Source: Aminobacter carboxidus
Lineage (GTDB): Bacteria > Pseudomonadota > Alphaproteobacteria > Rhizobiales > Rhizobiaceae
Assembly (NCBI RefSeq): GCF_014863355.1
Contig: NZ_JACZEP010000002.1
Coordinates: 558,001-622,000 of the forward strand
Length of the DNA stretch: 64,000 bases
Reading direction: 5' to 3'
Below the pieces are notes generated by a model. It saw nothing but the letters and a program-made list of their open reading frames with translations. It had not been told where the DNA came from and did no database searches. Shown piece by piece: positions 37,123-46,968 of this stretch; the stretch's first letter is position 1, and the number at the start of each line of letters is the position of its first letter. The translations under genes and the position numbers were made by a program.

Positions 37123-37150
37123 AACGCCCGGAGCATCCTCCGGGCGTTTT
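37123..37150. terminator. Terminator after the SDR-like gene
   Basis: CGCCCGGAG and CTCCGGGCG form a perfect 9-bp stem around CATC, preceded by AAA and followed by TTTT. It ends the SDR-like gene and can also serve the convergent DUF3309 gene. Confidence 0.9.
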
Positions 37151-37166
37151 GCTGTCGGTTACGCCG

Positions 37167-37325
37167 TCAGATACGGCCCATCAGCATCAGCACCAGCAGC
37201 ACCACAAGCAGGATGCCGACGATACCCGATGGGCCGTATCCCCAGCCGCGCGAGTGGGGCCAGGCCGGGACGGCACCGAGCAGGATCAGGATCAGGATGA
37301 TGATGAGCAGCGTTGAAATTGTCAT
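37167..37325 (-). CDS. DUF3309 small membrane peptide
   Basis: A 52-residue protein: hydrophobic N-terminal segment (TLLIIILILILLGAVPAW), the family hallmark HSRGWGYGPSG, and a second hydrophobic segment ending LMGRI. DUF3309 peptides are widespread in proteobacteria, often in stress-related contexts, but have no known function. I chose the short start at 37325, since the family begins with MTISTLL-type sequence; a longer frame to 37370 lies in the terminator region. Confidence 0.85.
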   Translation of the reverse strand: MTISTLLIIILILILLGAVPAWPHSRGWGYGPSGIVGILLVVLLVLMLMGRI

Positions 37326-37368
37326 TGTGCATGCCTCGAAATCTTGTGTTTCATCGAGGCAGCAACGC

Positions 37369-37401
37369 AAAAGGCCGCCCGGTTGTTCCTGGGCGGCCTT
37401 T
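37369..37401 (-). terminator. Terminator of the RND efflux operon
   Basis: AAAGGCCGCCC and GGGCGGCCTTT pair as an 11-bp stem with a 10-base loop. Read on the - strand it follows the RND permease stop by about 22 bases and is trailed by a T run. Confidence 0.88.
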
Positions 37402-37423
37402 CATGCACTCTTGCCTGGTCAGT

Positions 37424-40400
37424 CTATTCCGCTGCCTTGGGGAAGGCGACTGCAGGTTCGTCGGGACCCGGTGCCGGGGCTACGCCGGCCTCGGTCTTGT
37501 CCTTCCTGCCAATGCGGAACAGCCTGCTGAACCAGCCACGCTGGCCGGGCTTGCGCTTGTCGCGGGTGAACACCATCAGCATCGCAGGCGTCACCACCAG
37601 CGTCAGCACGGTGGCGAACGACAGGCCGAAGACGATCGCCGAAGAGAGCGCGATCCACCATTGTGTCGACGGCGCGTTGATCGTCGTCTCGTGGTGGAAG
37701 ATCTCGAGGCCGAGGCCGAAGGCGATCGGCATGACACCGAGGATGGCGGACAGTGCGGTCAGCACCACAGGACGGGCACGCTCGCGGCAGGTCTGCAGCA
37801 CCGCGTCCATCTTGTTCCAGCCTTCATCGCGCAGCCGGTCGTAGGTGTCGATCAGCACGATGTTGTTGTTCACCACCACGCCGGCAAGTGCGATGAAGCC
37901 GATGCCGGACATGACGATGACGAAGGTCTGGCCGGTCAACAGCATGCCGAGCAGCGCGCCGATCACCGCCATGACGACGCAGGACAGCACCAGCAAGACG
38001 CTGGTGAACTTGTTGAACTGCGCCAACAGCACGATGAAGATCAGGAAGATCGCGGCGCCGAACGCATTGCTGAGGAAGGCAGCCGCTTCCGCGCTGTCCT
38101 CGTTCGAACCGGCGAGCTTCCAGTCGACACCAGGCTTGGCGATTTCGCCGACAGCCTTGGCCACCGCCGCCTGCACTTCGGCGACCTGGAAGCCGCCTGC
38201 CACGTTGGCCTGGATGGTGATGGTGCGCTTGCTGTCGATGCGCTTCAGCACGCCAGCGGTCGGTTCCGGCTTGCGCGAGACGAAGTTCGAGATCGGCACG
38301 GAACCCTGTGCCGTTTCGATGCGCAGCTCGTCGAGCGCCGACAGCGTGCGGCGGTCCTCGGGCAGGCGCAGCCGGATGTCCACGGCGTCATCCGTACCCG
38401 CAGGGCGATAGTCGGTCAGCTTCAGGCCCGTGGTGACGAGCTGAACCACGGTCCCGACCGCTGTCGGGCTGACGCCGAACTGCGCCGCCTTGGAGCGATC
38501 GACCTCAAGCGCCCAGTCGACACCAGGAGGCGGCAAGCCATCGGATAGATCGATGACGCCGGGGACCTTGGCCACGGTCGCCGCCACCACCTTGGCATAG
38601 TCGTTGAGCCCGGTCGGGTCGGTAGCCGAGAGCTGGACCTGGATGGCCTTGCCGGTCGGCGGGCCAGCGTCCGGAACACGCACCTCGACATCGACGCCTG
38701 GAATGCCAGCCATCGCGACACGCAGGTCTTCGAGGATCGTGTGCGCCGATTGGCGCTCGCGCCAGTCGATGAACTCGTAGTTGATGACGCCGACGACGTC
38801 TTCTGGAACGTCCTCGCCGCCGCGCGTCTTGCCGACCTTGGTCAGCACCGACTTGATGCCCGGCCAGCCGATGATCCTGTTTTCGGCGATGCGCGTCGCT
38901 GCGTCCATTTCCTCAAGCGAGAGGTTGCCGCGGGCATGAACGTAGAGCAGGCCGTAGTCCGGTTCGACCGACGGGAAGAATTCGACGCCGTTGCCGAATT
39001 TCACGTAGGAGTACAGCCCGCCGCCAAGCAGCATCATCGTCAGCACGATGGCGGTGATCGGGTAAGCCACTGCCTTCTTGACGACGCCCATATAGACGCC
39101 GTCGCGGTTCTCTTCTTCGCCATGCAGCGGCGCTTTGCCGATGAGGGCGCCGATCGCCGGAGCGAAGATCAGCGCATAGGCCATCGAGGCGGCGAGCGTG
39201 ACGATCAACGTGATCGGCAGATATTTCATGAAGTCGCCGACGATGCCCGGCCAGAACAACAGCGGCGAGAAGGCGGCGATGCGGGTCAGGGTCGCGGCAA
39301 TGACCGGTCCGGCCATGCGCTTGGCTGCTTCCTCGAAGGCCTGCTCCTTCGGCATGCCTTCCGACATGCGGCGCTCGGCATATTCGGTGACGATGATCGC
39401 GTCGTCGACGAGCATGCCGACTGCCAGGATGAGCGAGAACAGCACGATCATGTTGATCGTGTAACCCATCAAGGCAAGCAGCAGGATGCCGATCAGGAAC
39501 GAAGACGGGATCGCCAGCCCGATCAGCATCGAGGCGCGCCCCGAAAGCGCATAGAGAATGACGATGAAGACCAGGATGACGGCAATCATCACGTGGTTCT
39601 GCAGGTCATTGAGCAGCTGGTTGACGAAAACCGACTTGTCCTGGGTGTAGGTCACCTGGAGGTCGGGCAGCGCCTGCTTGCTCTTTGCCACGAATTCTTC
39701 GGCGACCTTCTTCGAGCCCTCGATGGTCTCGACGACATTGGCGCCGATGCGCTTCTTGATAGCCAGCGTGATCGCTGGCCTGCCGTCGATGCGGGCGATC
39801 GTCTCTGCGTCCTTGAAGGTAGAGCGGACGGTGGCTACGTCGCGAACCCGGACGACGGCGTTCGGGCCGGCCACGACTGGCAGGTTTGCGACATCCTCCG
39901 GCGTTTCGATCAACGACGGCACCTTCACCGCGTACTTGCCTTCCGCGCCCTCGATGGTACCGGCGGCGACGAGGCTGTTCGATGCGCCAACGCCTTGGAT
40001 CAGCTGGTCGAGCTGCAGGCCATAGGAGGACAGCTTCACCGGATCGACGATCGCCTCGACAAGCTCGTCGCGAGATCCCTGGATCTCGGCCTCGAGCACG
40101 CCGGGCACTTCCTCGATGCGGTCGCGCAGGTCCTTTGCAGCGGCGGTCAGCGCGCGTTCGGGAATGTCGCCGGACAGCGTGATGAACACGACCGGGAATT
40201 CGGACAGGTTCACCTCGTTGACGGTCGGTTCCTCGACGCCCGCGGGCAGGTCGCGCTTGGCGTCCTGTACCTTGTTGCGCGTGTCGATCAACGCATCGCC
40301 GAGATCGACCGACGGGTCGAACTCAACGATGACGTTGGCGCCGCCCTGATAGGCATTCGAGTTCATCTGCTTGAGCCCCTTCAGGCTCTTGAGCTGGGAC

Positions 40401-40603
40401 TCGACGGGACGAAGCAGCAGGCGCTCGGCGTCTTCAGGGGAAATGCCCTGATAGACGAGGCTGACATACATGATCGGAATGGCGACGTCCGGCTCTGCCT
40501 CCTTGGGCACGGCGCGGTAGGCAAGCGCCCCCGCGATGATCAGGAAGAGCAGGACCGAAAGAGTCAGTCGCGCATTGCGGATCGCAAGCTTGACGATATC
40601 CAT
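37424..40603 (-). CDS. RND-family efflux transporter permease
   Basis: A 1059-residue proton-driven inner-membrane exporter of the HAE/AcrB group. It has two repeats of one membrane segment, a large periplasmic porter domain and a six-helix bundle. The proton-relay aspartates are in AVGMLVDDAIIVTEYAERR (TM4), and the start VKLAIRNARLTLSVLLFLII is TM1. It needs the adaptor encoded upstream (two-base gap) and an outer-membrane channel that is not in this window. Likely exports hydrophobic or toxic compounds; the substrate cannot be assigned. The C-terminus has a Lys/Pro-rich cytoplasmic tail. Confidence 0.93.
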   Translation of the reverse strand: MDIVKLAIRNARLTLSVLLFLIIAGALAYRAVPKEAEPDVAIPIMYVSLVYQGISPEDAERLLLRPVESQLKSLKGLKQMNSNAYQGGANVIVEFDPSVDLGDALIDTRNKVQDAKRDLPAGVEEPTVNEVNLSEFPVVFITLSGDIPERALTAAAKDLRDRIEEVPGVLEAEIQGSRDELVEAIVDPVKLSSYGLQLDQLIQGVGASNSLVAAGTIEGAEGKYAVKVPSLIETPEDVANLPVVAGPNAVVRVRDVATVRSTFKDAETIARIDGRPAITLAIKKRIGANVVETIEGSKKVAEEFVAKSKQALPDLQVTYTQDKSVFVNQLLNDLQNHVMIAVILVFIVILYALSGRASMLIGLAIPSSFLIGILLLALMGYTINMIVLFSLILAVGMLVDDAIIVTEYAERRMSEGMPKEQAFEEAAKRMAGPVIAATLTRIAAFSPLLFWPGIVGDFMKYLPITLIVTLAASMAYALIFAPAIGALIGKAPLHGEEENRDGVYMGVVKKAVAYPITAIVLTMMLLGGGLYSYVKFGNGVEFFPSVEPDYGLLYVHARGNLSLEEMDAATRIAENRIIGWPGIKSVLTKVGKTRGGEDVPEDVVGVINYEFIDWRERQSAHTILEDLRVAMAGIPGVDVEVRVPDAGPPTGKAIQVQLSATDPTGLNDYAKVVAATVAKVPGVIDLSDGLPPPGVDWALEVDRSKAAQFGVSPTAVGTVVQLVTTGLKLTDYRPAGTDDAVDIRLRLPEDRRTLSALDELRIETAQGSVPISNFVSRKPEPTAGVLKRIDSKRTITIQANVAGGFQVAEVQAAVAKAVGEIAKPGVDWKLAGSNEDSAEAAAFLSNAFGAAIFLIFIVLLAQFNKFTSVLLVLSCVVMAVIGALLGMLLTGQTFVIVMSGIGFIALAGVVVNNNIVLIDTYDRLRDEGWNKMDAVLQTCRERARPVVLTALSAILGVMPIAFGLGLEIFHHETTINAPSTQWWIALSSAIVFGLSFATVLTLVVTPAMLMVFTRDKRKPGQRGWFSRLFRIGRKDKTEAGVAPAPGPDEPAVAFPKAAE

Positions 40604-40605
40604 TG

Positions 40606-41736
40606 TTACTGTGTCCCGGCCGCGCTTTCAGCGAGTTTCTTGAGGGCCGCCTCATCAGCGACCTGGGCCTGCACTTCGTCGCCTTCCTTGACCAGGTCCT
40701 GGCCGGCGATGATGATCTTGGCGTCAGCGGGAATGCCGCCGAGCACGAGACCCTTCTGGGTGTCGTCGACCAGGTCGATCGGGTAGAACACCACCTTCGA
40801 GGCCGCGTCGATGGCGCGGATGCCGAGGTCGCCATTCTTGCCCAGCGTCACCACCGAACGTGGTAACACCACGGCGTCGGTGGGATCGGCGCGCACGGTG
40901 ATCTCTGCGGTCATGCCGGCCGGGATGGCGTTGTCCTTGTTCGGGACCGCGATCTCGATCGGGAAGGTGCGGGTCTTGGCGGTGGCGTCGCGGCTGATGT
41001 AGCGGACCTTGCCCTTGACCACTTCACCGTTGATCAGGCTGACATCGGCATCGTCGCCGATCTTGACGTAGCGTAGGTCGCGCTCGCTGATCTCGCCCTT
41101 GGCGAGGATCGGGTCGAGGCTGAGGATCGTGGCAACTTCGCCGCCCTGGGCGACCGAGGAGCCAAGCTCCACGGAGACGCGATCAACGACGCCGTTGAAG
41201 GGTGCCTTGACCTGGTTACGCGACAGCTCGGCCTCGGATGCCTGGAGCTGCGACTGGGCGGTCTGGTAGTTGGACCATGCAATGTCGCCGGTCAGCTTGG
41301 CCGCCGAGCCCGCTTTGGTCAGCTTCTGGGCGGCTTCCCATTCGGCTTTGCGCTGCGACAGCACGGCCTTGGATGTTTCAACCGCAGCAGCCTTCTCTTC
41401 GGCATCGAGCATCAAAATCAGGTCGCCCTGCTTGATGTGGTCGCCCTGCTTGACCGGCAGTTCGGCAATGATGCCGGCCGCGCGGGTGGCAAGTGTCGCG
41501 CGCTTCTCTGCTTCGGTCTGGCCGGAGATGCGGATGGCGCGGGCGTGCTCGACACGCGGCGGCGCCACGACCATCACGGTTCGCAGGGGTACCTTGGGTG
41601 TCTCGGCTACGGCAGGTTTTTCTTCGGGGGATGTCTGCGCGCTCCCCACCGAGGAGAATTCGCCAGTGCCCATCCACGCGGCGAATGCCACGAGCACGAC
41701 CAAGGCTGCAAGCTTATGGAACCTAATCTTCGACAT
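40606..41736 (-). CDS. RND efflux periplasmic adaptor subunit
   Basis: A 376-residue membrane-fusion protein. N-terminal membrane anchor (about residues 8-26), biotinyl-lipoyl half-motifs (GIIAELPVKQGDHIKQGDLI and VKAPFNGVVDRVSVELGSSV) flanking an alpha-hairpin, then beta-barrel and membrane-proximal domains (about 200-350). It joins the RND permease to an outer-membrane duct. It is first in the operon, with its stop two bases before the permease ATG. The 240 bases upstream hold no gene; no dedicated regulator is adjacent. Confidence 0.93.
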   Translation of the reverse strand: MSKIRFHKLAALVVLVAFAAWMGTGEFSSVGSAQTSPEEKPAVAETPKVPLRTVMVVAPPRVEHARAIRISGQTEAEKRATLATRAAGIIAELPVKQGDHIKQGDLILMLDAEEKAAAVETSKAVLSQRKAEWEAAQKLTKAGSAAKLTGDIAWSNYQTAQSQLQASEAELSRNQVKAPFNGVVDRVSVELGSSVAQGGEVATILSLDPILAKGEISERDLRYVKIGDDADVSLINGEVVKGKVRYISRDATAKTRTFPIEIAVPNKDNAIPAGMTAEITVRADPTDAVVLPRSVVTLGKNGDLGIRAIDAASKVVFYPIDLVDDTQKGLVLGGIPADAKIIIAGQDLVKEGDEVQAQVADEAALKKLAESAAGTQ

Positions 41737-41978
41737 TGTCGTTATCCGTTAAGGACGGTTGCGGCTACCGCCATCTTGCCTGGCGCGTCGCCCCGATATG
41801 GTGGCGCGCAATACCGCATTCAATCCGCCGCGGGGGCAAAGTGGCGGAAGGGCGTCTTCTACATCAAATGTAGTTCGCAAAATAGTGATAAAAAAGAATG
41901 GGAACATCATCCTGACAAAACTGGCAGGAGATGTCAGCACGCTGCGGTTGTCGCGCCGAAAAGCCGTATTTTCGCGGG

Positions 41979-43109
41979 TTAGTTGTGTTGGCGAACGGCG
42001 GCCGGCTTGGCCCTTGTGGCCAGAAACTCGCGTACGCGACGTCCGACGGAGGGTCCGTGCAGCGGCTTGAAGCCATCGTCGAGTTGCCCGGATAGGTCGA
42101 GTGTGGCCTTCGTGCCAACCGAATCTAAGTTGTCCTCGAGCCAGTCGCTGGCCGAGGTGCGGCCAAGGTCGCGCAAGTATTCGAGGAACGCCCATTCGGC
42201 GTTGACCTTCGACGACGCCGAAAGATCCTTGAAGGCTTCGTCGGCATCGATGCGATGCATGCGAATGTCGCGAAACTCGCCATGCGGCAGGCGTCCGGCG
42301 GCGATCAGCTCCTTGATGAAGGCGATGGCGCGGAATTCGCGCAGCAGCCCGGCGTTGAAGGTGATCTCGTCGATGCGGTTCTGGATTTCGTTGGCCGTCT
42401 TGGGCGTCTGCTCGCGGATGACAGGGTTGATCTGGACGAGCAGCACGTCGTCGGTGTCATTGGCCTTGAAAAACGGGTAGATCGCCGGATTGCCGCCATA
42501 GCCGCCGTCCCAATAGGGCACGCCCTTGATCTCCACTGCCTGGAAGATCTGCGGCAGGCAGGCCGAGGCCATCACCGTATCGAGGTCGATCTCGCCGTCG
42601 CTGAACACGCGCAGCTGGCCGGTTTCGACATTGGTCGCCGAAATGAACAGGTCGATGTCCTTGCAGGCACGGACATTGGCGAAGTCGATCTCTTCGGCGA
42701 CGACGTCGCGCAGCGGGTTGAGGTTCAACGGGTTGGCGACGTAAGGCGACAGCACCCGCGACATGGTGTCGAACCAGATGTAGCCGGGCGTGTTTTCGAT
42801 CGACCAGTTGCCCCACAGCACATCCCAGGGCGAACGCTGCACCGGGCTGAAGCGACCCTTGCGCGCCACCGCGCGCCAGAAATCGGCGAGTTTCGCGCGC
42901 GCGCCGTCGGCGCCACCGCGCACCCAGCCGTCGGCCAGCGCCACAGCGTTCATCGCACCAGCACTTGTGCCCGACACCGCCTTGATGTCGAGCCGGCCAT
43001 CCTCCAGCAAGCGGTCGAGCACGCCCCAGGAGAAGGCCCCGTGCGAGCCGCCGCCCTGAAGTGCGATGTTGATCGGTTTGTTCTCCTCCGCCTTGCCGTT
43101 TCCAGTCAT
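41979..43109 (-). CDS. Patatin-like phospholipase family protein
   Basis: A 376-residue patatin-fold hydrolase: oxyanion loop LQGGGSHGAFSWGVLDRLLE, catalytic serine in SGTSAGAMNAVAL and catalytic aspartate in YWDGGYGGNPA, a complete Ser-Asp dyad. It is 53 bases downstream of bdhA on the same strand. Patatins include phospholipases and some intracellular PHB depolymerases; the operon with 3-hydroxybutyrate dehydrogenase makes a role in PHB use attractive but unproven. The start MTGNGKAEENKP precedes the conserved core directly. Confidence 0.88.
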   Translation of the reverse strand: MTGNGKAEENKPINIALQGGGSHGAFSWGVLDRLLEDGRLDIKAVSGTSAGAMNAVALADGWVRGGADGARAKLADFWRAVARKGRFSPVQRSPWDVLWGNWSIENTPGYIWFDTMSRVLSPYVANPLNLNPLRDVVAEEIDFANVRACKDIDLFISATNVETGQLRVFSDGEIDLDTVMASACLPQIFQAVEIKGVPYWDGGYGGNPAIYPFFKANDTDDVLLVQINPVIREQTPKTANEIQNRIDEITFNAGLLREFRAIAFIKELIAAGRLPHGEFRDIRMHRIDADEAFKDLSASSKVNAEWAFLEYLRDLGRTSASDWLEDNLDSVGTKATLDLSGQLDDGFKPLHGPSVGRRVREFLATRAKPAAVRQHN

Positions 43110-43162
43110 GGCGTCATTATTCCTTTGGTTTGGATTCTTTTGCCCGCTTGGCGGAGGCTGCC

Positions 43163-43945
43163 TCACTGGGCCGTCCAGCCACCATCCACCGAGATGTGCG
43201 TGCCGTTGATCTGGCTTGCTGCCGGGGAAGCGAGGAAGACCGCGGTCGCTGCGATCTGCTCGACGGTGACGAATTCCTTGGTCGGCTGGCGGTCGAGCAT
43301 GACCTCGCGGATCACCGTCTCGCGGTCCATGTTATGCGCCTTCATCTGGTCGGGGATCTGTGCTTCGACCAGCGGGGTCAGCACATAGCCGGGGCAGATG
43401 GCGTTGCAGGTGATCTTTTCCTGCGCCAGCTCCAGCGCCACCGTCTTGGTCAGGCCCATGATGCCGTGCTTGGCCGAGACATAGGCCGACTTGTAGGCTG
43501 AGGCGACAAGGCCATGCGCCGAGGCGATGTTGATGATACGGCCGCCGCCGGCCTTCTTCATCAACGGGATTGCGGCCGCGGTGGTGTGAAACGCCGACGT
43601 CAGGTTGATGGCGATGATGGCGTCCCACTTCTCGATCGGAAAGTCCTCGACCGGGGCGACGTGCTGGATGCCGGCATTGTTGACGAGAATGTCGACGGAG
43701 CCGAACTGTTCGGCGGCCTTGGCGACCAGCGCCCGGCATTCCGCCGCCTTCGACATGTCCGCCTTGATGTAGACGACCTCGGCCTTGTGCTGCTTTGACA
43801 GCCGCTCGGCGATGGCATGGTCGGCCGGCGTATCGGAAAAGGAGTTGATGACGACGTTCATGCCGTCGTGGGCAAATGCCTCGGCGATGGCGAGGCCGAT
43901 GCCGGAAGTCGAGCCGGTGACGATGGCGGTCCTGGTCGCGGTCAT
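43163..43945 (-). CDS. bdhA: D-3-hydroxybutyrate dehydrogenase
   Basis: A 260-residue classical short-chain dehydrogenase interconverting 3-hydroxybutyrate and acetoacetate with NAD. TGSTSGIGLAIAEAF (cofactor loop), NNAGIQHVAPVEDFP, catalytic SAHGLVASAYKSAYVSAKHG (Tyr and Lys) and the C-terminal ISVDGGWTAQ match BdhA closely. The enzyme releases acetoacetate from PHB breakdown, linking it with phaA, phaB and phaR some 10 kb away. It leads the operon with the patatin gene. Confidence 0.93.
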   Translation of the reverse strand: MTATRTAIVTGSTSGIGLAIAEAFAHDGMNVVINSFSDTPADHAIAERLSKQHKAEVVYIKADMSKAAECRALVAKAAEQFGSVDILVNNAGIQHVAPVEDFPIEKWDAIIAINLTSAFHTTAAAIPLMKKAGGGRIINIASAHGLVASAYKSAYVSAKHGIMGLTKTVALELAQEKITCNAICPGYVLTPLVEAQIPDQMKAHNMDRETVIREVMLDRQPTKEFVTVEQIAATAVFLASPAASQINGTHISVDGGWTAQ

Positions 43946-44064
43946 GCAGGAAAATCCTTCGGTAATCTATATGGTGCGATGCAACATATACGTGCTGTGC
44001 GGCGCAAAAGAAGCACCGCCGTCGCACAGTTTCGTGAAATTGTGGGGTGGGACCCGCGCTTTTT

Positions 44065-44658
44065 CTACCAGTCGTCGTAGGCCGGGCACTCTGATGCGGG
44101 GAGTTTCGACAGCAGGAAACGCTTGTCGTCGGCACCCGATGACAGCTCGATGCCGCCCTCTTCGCCCTCGCCGCAGTCCGATGTCATGCGCAGCCGGCCG
44201 AGCGCCTCGAGATCGAGCATGATCTTGCCGTCGCCGTTGCGTTTGACCATCACGCCGCCGCCGTCGCAATCGACGCCACAGAAGATCGACTTGCCGTCAT
44301 CTCTCAGGCCGCATTCGCCCATCGCGCTGAACGGCTTCGGCTGTTTGTGGCCGCGCAGCCGGGCCAGGACCTCGAAATAGTAGTTGCGCTGCCCCTTGGG
44401 GAAAAACGCGTCCGGATCATGGATGTAATAAGCGAGGCGGAACTGCATCTCCGTCACCTGCTGCCTGGGGTGCGTCTTGAGATGCGCCTCATCGTAGACG
44501 CGGCCGAAGCAGGCACGGGCGCCGGCTTCGGGCGGGATCAGATTGGCGAGTTCGCCTTCCTTGCCGGGTTCGATTGCCTGGGCGCGGGCATCGGCGCAAA
44601 CCAGCAGAACCGACAAGGCGACAAGCGGCAAGATGGGACTGCGGAGCGATGCTGCCAT
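44065..44658 (-). CDS. Exported hypothetical protein, cysteine-containing
   Basis: A 197-residue protein with a signal peptide (about residues 1-24, ending ADARAQA). The mature part has six or so cysteines (ARACFGRV, GECGLRD, IFCGVDCDGG, SDCGEGE and SECPAYDDW), likely disulphide-bonded in the periplasm. FRLAYYIHDPDAFFPKGQRN is a distinctive segment. I recognise no family. The ATG at 44658 is preferred over 44670 because GGGGGA precedes it. It is divergent from ispG. Confidence 0.72.
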   Translation of the reverse strand: MAASLRSPILPLVALSVLLVCADARAQAIEPGKEGELANLIPPEAGARACFGRVYDEAHLKTHPRQQVTEMQFRLAYYIHDPDAFFPKGQRNYYFEVLARLRGHKQPKPFSAMGECGLRDDGKSIFCGVDCDGGGVMVKRNGDGKIMLDLEALGRLRMTSDCGEGEEGGIELSSGADDKRFLLSKLPASECPAYDDW

Positions 44659-44845
44659 GAAATCCCCCATGGATATCAGGCCACATTACAGCATCGGGGA
44701 CAGTTGTTCATCTCGCCGCTTGCAGCCAGGTTAACGGCTGGTCCTGTTCCGCCCTTGGCGGGCGCGACCACCTGCGATATTGACATCGCGCGCAGCGCGC
44801 GCCACCTCAGGCGCGGATACCTCGAGCTTTCAAGAAGGCCGTCCG

Positions 44846-46099
44846 ATGACCGGCTATTTTTCGTCCCCATTTCCCCGCCGCAAGTCGGTCGGCGTCAGCG
44901 TCGGCGGCGTGATCGTTGGTGGCGAAGCACCTGTCGTCGTGCAGTCGATGACCAACACCGACACGGCCGACATCGACAAGACGGTCGCGCAGGTTGCCGC
45001 CCTGCATCGGGCCGGCTCGGAAATCGTGCGCATCACCGTCGACCGTGACGAGAGCGCTGCCGCCGTTCCGCATATCCGCGACCGCCTCGCCAGGCTCGGC
45101 ATCCAGGTGCCGCTGGTCGGCGACTTCCATTACATCGGCCACAAGCTTCTGGCCGACCATCCTGCCTGCGCCGAGGCGCTTGCCAAGTACCGCATCAACC
45201 CGGGCAATGTCGGGTTCAAGGAAAAGAAGGACAAGCAGTTCGCAGACATCGTCGAGATGGCGATCCGCTACGACAAGCCGGTGCGCATCGGCGTCAATTG
45301 GGGTTCGCTCGACCAGGACCTGCTGACCAGGCTGATGGACGAGAACCAGGCGAACGGCTCGCCGCTCACTGCCAGCCAGGTGATGCACGAGGCCATCGTG
45401 CAGTCGGCGCTGATTTCGGCTGATCTCGCCGAAGAGATCGGCCTGCCGCGCGAAAACATCATCCTGTCGGCCAAGGTCAGCGGCGTCCAGGACCTGATCG
45501 CCGTCTACACCATGCTTGCCGCCCGCTCCAACCACGCGCTGCATCTCGGCCTGACCGAAGCCGGCATGGGCTCGAAGGGCATCGTTGCGTCGTCGGCCGC
45601 GATGGGCATCCTTTTGCAGCAAGGCATCGGCGACACGATCCGTATCTCGCTGACGCCTGAGCCCAATGGCGACCGCACCAAGGAAGTCCAGGTGTCGCAG
45701 GAACTGCTGCAGACGATGGGCTTCCGCCAGTTCGTGCCGATCGTCGCGGCATGCCCGGGCTGCGGTCGCACCACCTCGACGGTGTTCCAGGAGCTGGCCC
45801 AGAACATCCAGGACGACCTGCGCAAGAACATGCCGGTGTGGCGTGAGAAGTATCCCGGCGTCGAAATGCTGAAGGTCGCGGTGATGGGCTGCATCGTCAA
45901 CGGCCCGGGCGAATCCAAGCATGCCGACATCGGCATCTCCTTGCCGGGCACCGGCGAAACCCCGACTGCGCCGGTGTTCATCGACGGCAAGAAGGCCGCG
46001 ACGCTGCGCGGGCCCGCCATCGCTGCCGATTTCGAAAAGATGGTCGCCGACTATATCGAGCAGCGTTTTGGCCGGGGCGGCCAGGCGGCAGCCGAATAG
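44846..46099 (+). CDS. ispG: 4-hydroxy-3-methylbut-2-en-1-yl diphosphate synthase
   Basis: IspG (GcpE), 417 residues, is the iron-sulfur enzyme of the MEP isoprenoid pathway that converts MEcPP to HMBPP. The TIM-barrel part includes [18 protein letters not shown] and [11 protein letters not shown]. The [4Fe-4S] cysteines lie in [11 protein letters not shown] and [16 protein letters not shown]. The start at 44846 follows AGAAGG. It fits functionally with the prenyl diphosphate synthase at 50-51 kb. A transglycosylase gene begins two bases after its stop. Confidence 0.96.
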   Translation: MTGYFSSPFPRRKSVGVSVGGVIVGGEAPVVVQSMTNTDTADIDKTVAQVAALHRAGSEIVRITVDRDESAAAVPHIRDRLARLGIQVPLVGDFHYIGHKLLADHPACAEALAKYRINPGNVGFKEKKDKQFADIVEMAIRYDKPVRIGVNWGSLDQDLLTRLMDENQANGSPLTASQVMHEAIVQSALISADLAEEIGLPRENIILSAKVSGVQDLIAVYTMLAARSNHALHLGLTEAGMGSKGIVASSAAMGILLQQGIGDTIRISLTPEPNGDRTKEVQVSQELLQTMGFRQFVPIVAACPGCGRTTSTVFQELAQNIQDDLRKNMPVWREKYPGVEMLKVAVMGCIVNGPGESKHADIGISLPGTGETPTAPVFIDGKKAATLRGPAIAADFEKMVADYIEQRFGRGGQAAAE

Positions 46100-46101
46100 G
46101 G

Positions 46102-46956
46102 ATGCGGAACCTGTCGAGGACAGCGCTGGCTTTCCTCGTTTCGCTGGCCGCATGCGCTCCGGTACTGGCCGACCCGCCGCGCTCGCCGAAAAAGGCCCAT
46201 GCCGCGCACGTCTGTGAGCTCATCGACACGCATGCCCGGCGCCACGGCCTGCCAAGCGAGTTCTTCGCCCGGCTGATCTGGAAAGAAAGCCGCTTCGATC
46301 CGAACGCCGTGAGCCCGGCGGGGGCGGAAGGCATTGCCCAGTTCATGCCGGGGACCGCTGCGATGCGCGGCCTCGCCAATCCGTTCGACATGGAGCAGGC
46401 GATCCCGGCTTCGGCGCGCTATCTCGGCGAACTCAAGTCCGGCTTCGGCAATCTCGGCCTGGCCGCCGCTGCCTACAATGCCGGCGAAAACCGCGTTGCG
46501 CGCTGGCTATCATCAGGCGGCTTCCTGCCGCTCGAAACCGAGGACTATGTGCTCGACATCATGGGCGAGCCGGCCGACAACTTCGCCGACAAGGCTTACG
46601 CCGGAACCAACCGGCCACTCGATCCGAAGATGTCTTTCTCGGTGGCCTGCCAGAACCTCAGGGTCATCATGTCCCAGACCATCGCCATGGCGAGCGTGCA
46701 TGTGAAGCCATGGGGCATCCAGGTCGCCGGCAACTTCCGCCGCTCGGCGGCGATCAGGCAATGGCAGCGGCTCGAAGGGCGGTTTTTGAAGTTGCTTTCG
46801 GCGCATGAACCCGTCGTCAGCCGGGTGCGCACGCCGATTGGCCGGCGCGGCATCTATGCCGTGCGCATCGGTGCCGACGATCGCAGCGAAGCCGGCCGGA
46901 TCTGCCAGAGCCTGCGCAGCATCGGCGGCGCCTGCATCGTGGTCAGGAACCGTTGA
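46102..46956 (+). CDS. Lytic murein transglycosylase (SLT domain) with C-terminal SPOR-like segment
   Basis: A 284-residue exported protein. Signal peptide (about 1-23), SLT domain (about 35-140; catalytic glutamate in LIWKESRFDPNAVSP, then GIAQFMPGTA and AAYNAGENRVARWL). A C-terminal segment (about 235-284, IYAVRIGADDRSEAGRICQS) looks like a SPOR domain, which binds denuded septal glycan. It would cleave peptidoglycan to 1,6-anhydromuropeptides near division sites. It starts two bases after ispG and is likely co-transcribed. Confidence 0.9.
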   Translation: MRNLSRTALAFLVSLAACAPVLADPPRSPKKAHAAHVCELIDTHARRHGLPSEFFARLIWKESRFDPNAVSPAGAEGIAQFMPGTAAMRGLANPFDMEQAIPASARYLGELKSGFGNLGLAAAAYNAGENRVARWLSSGGFLPLETEDYVLDIMGEPADNFADKAYAGTNRPLDPKMSFSVACQNLRVIMSQTIAMASVHVKPWGIQVAGNFRRSAAIRQWQRLEGRFLKLLSAHEPVVSRVRTPIGRRGIYAVRIGADDRSEAGRICQSLRSIGGACIVVRNR

Positions 46957-46968
46957 CGGCCGATTTGT

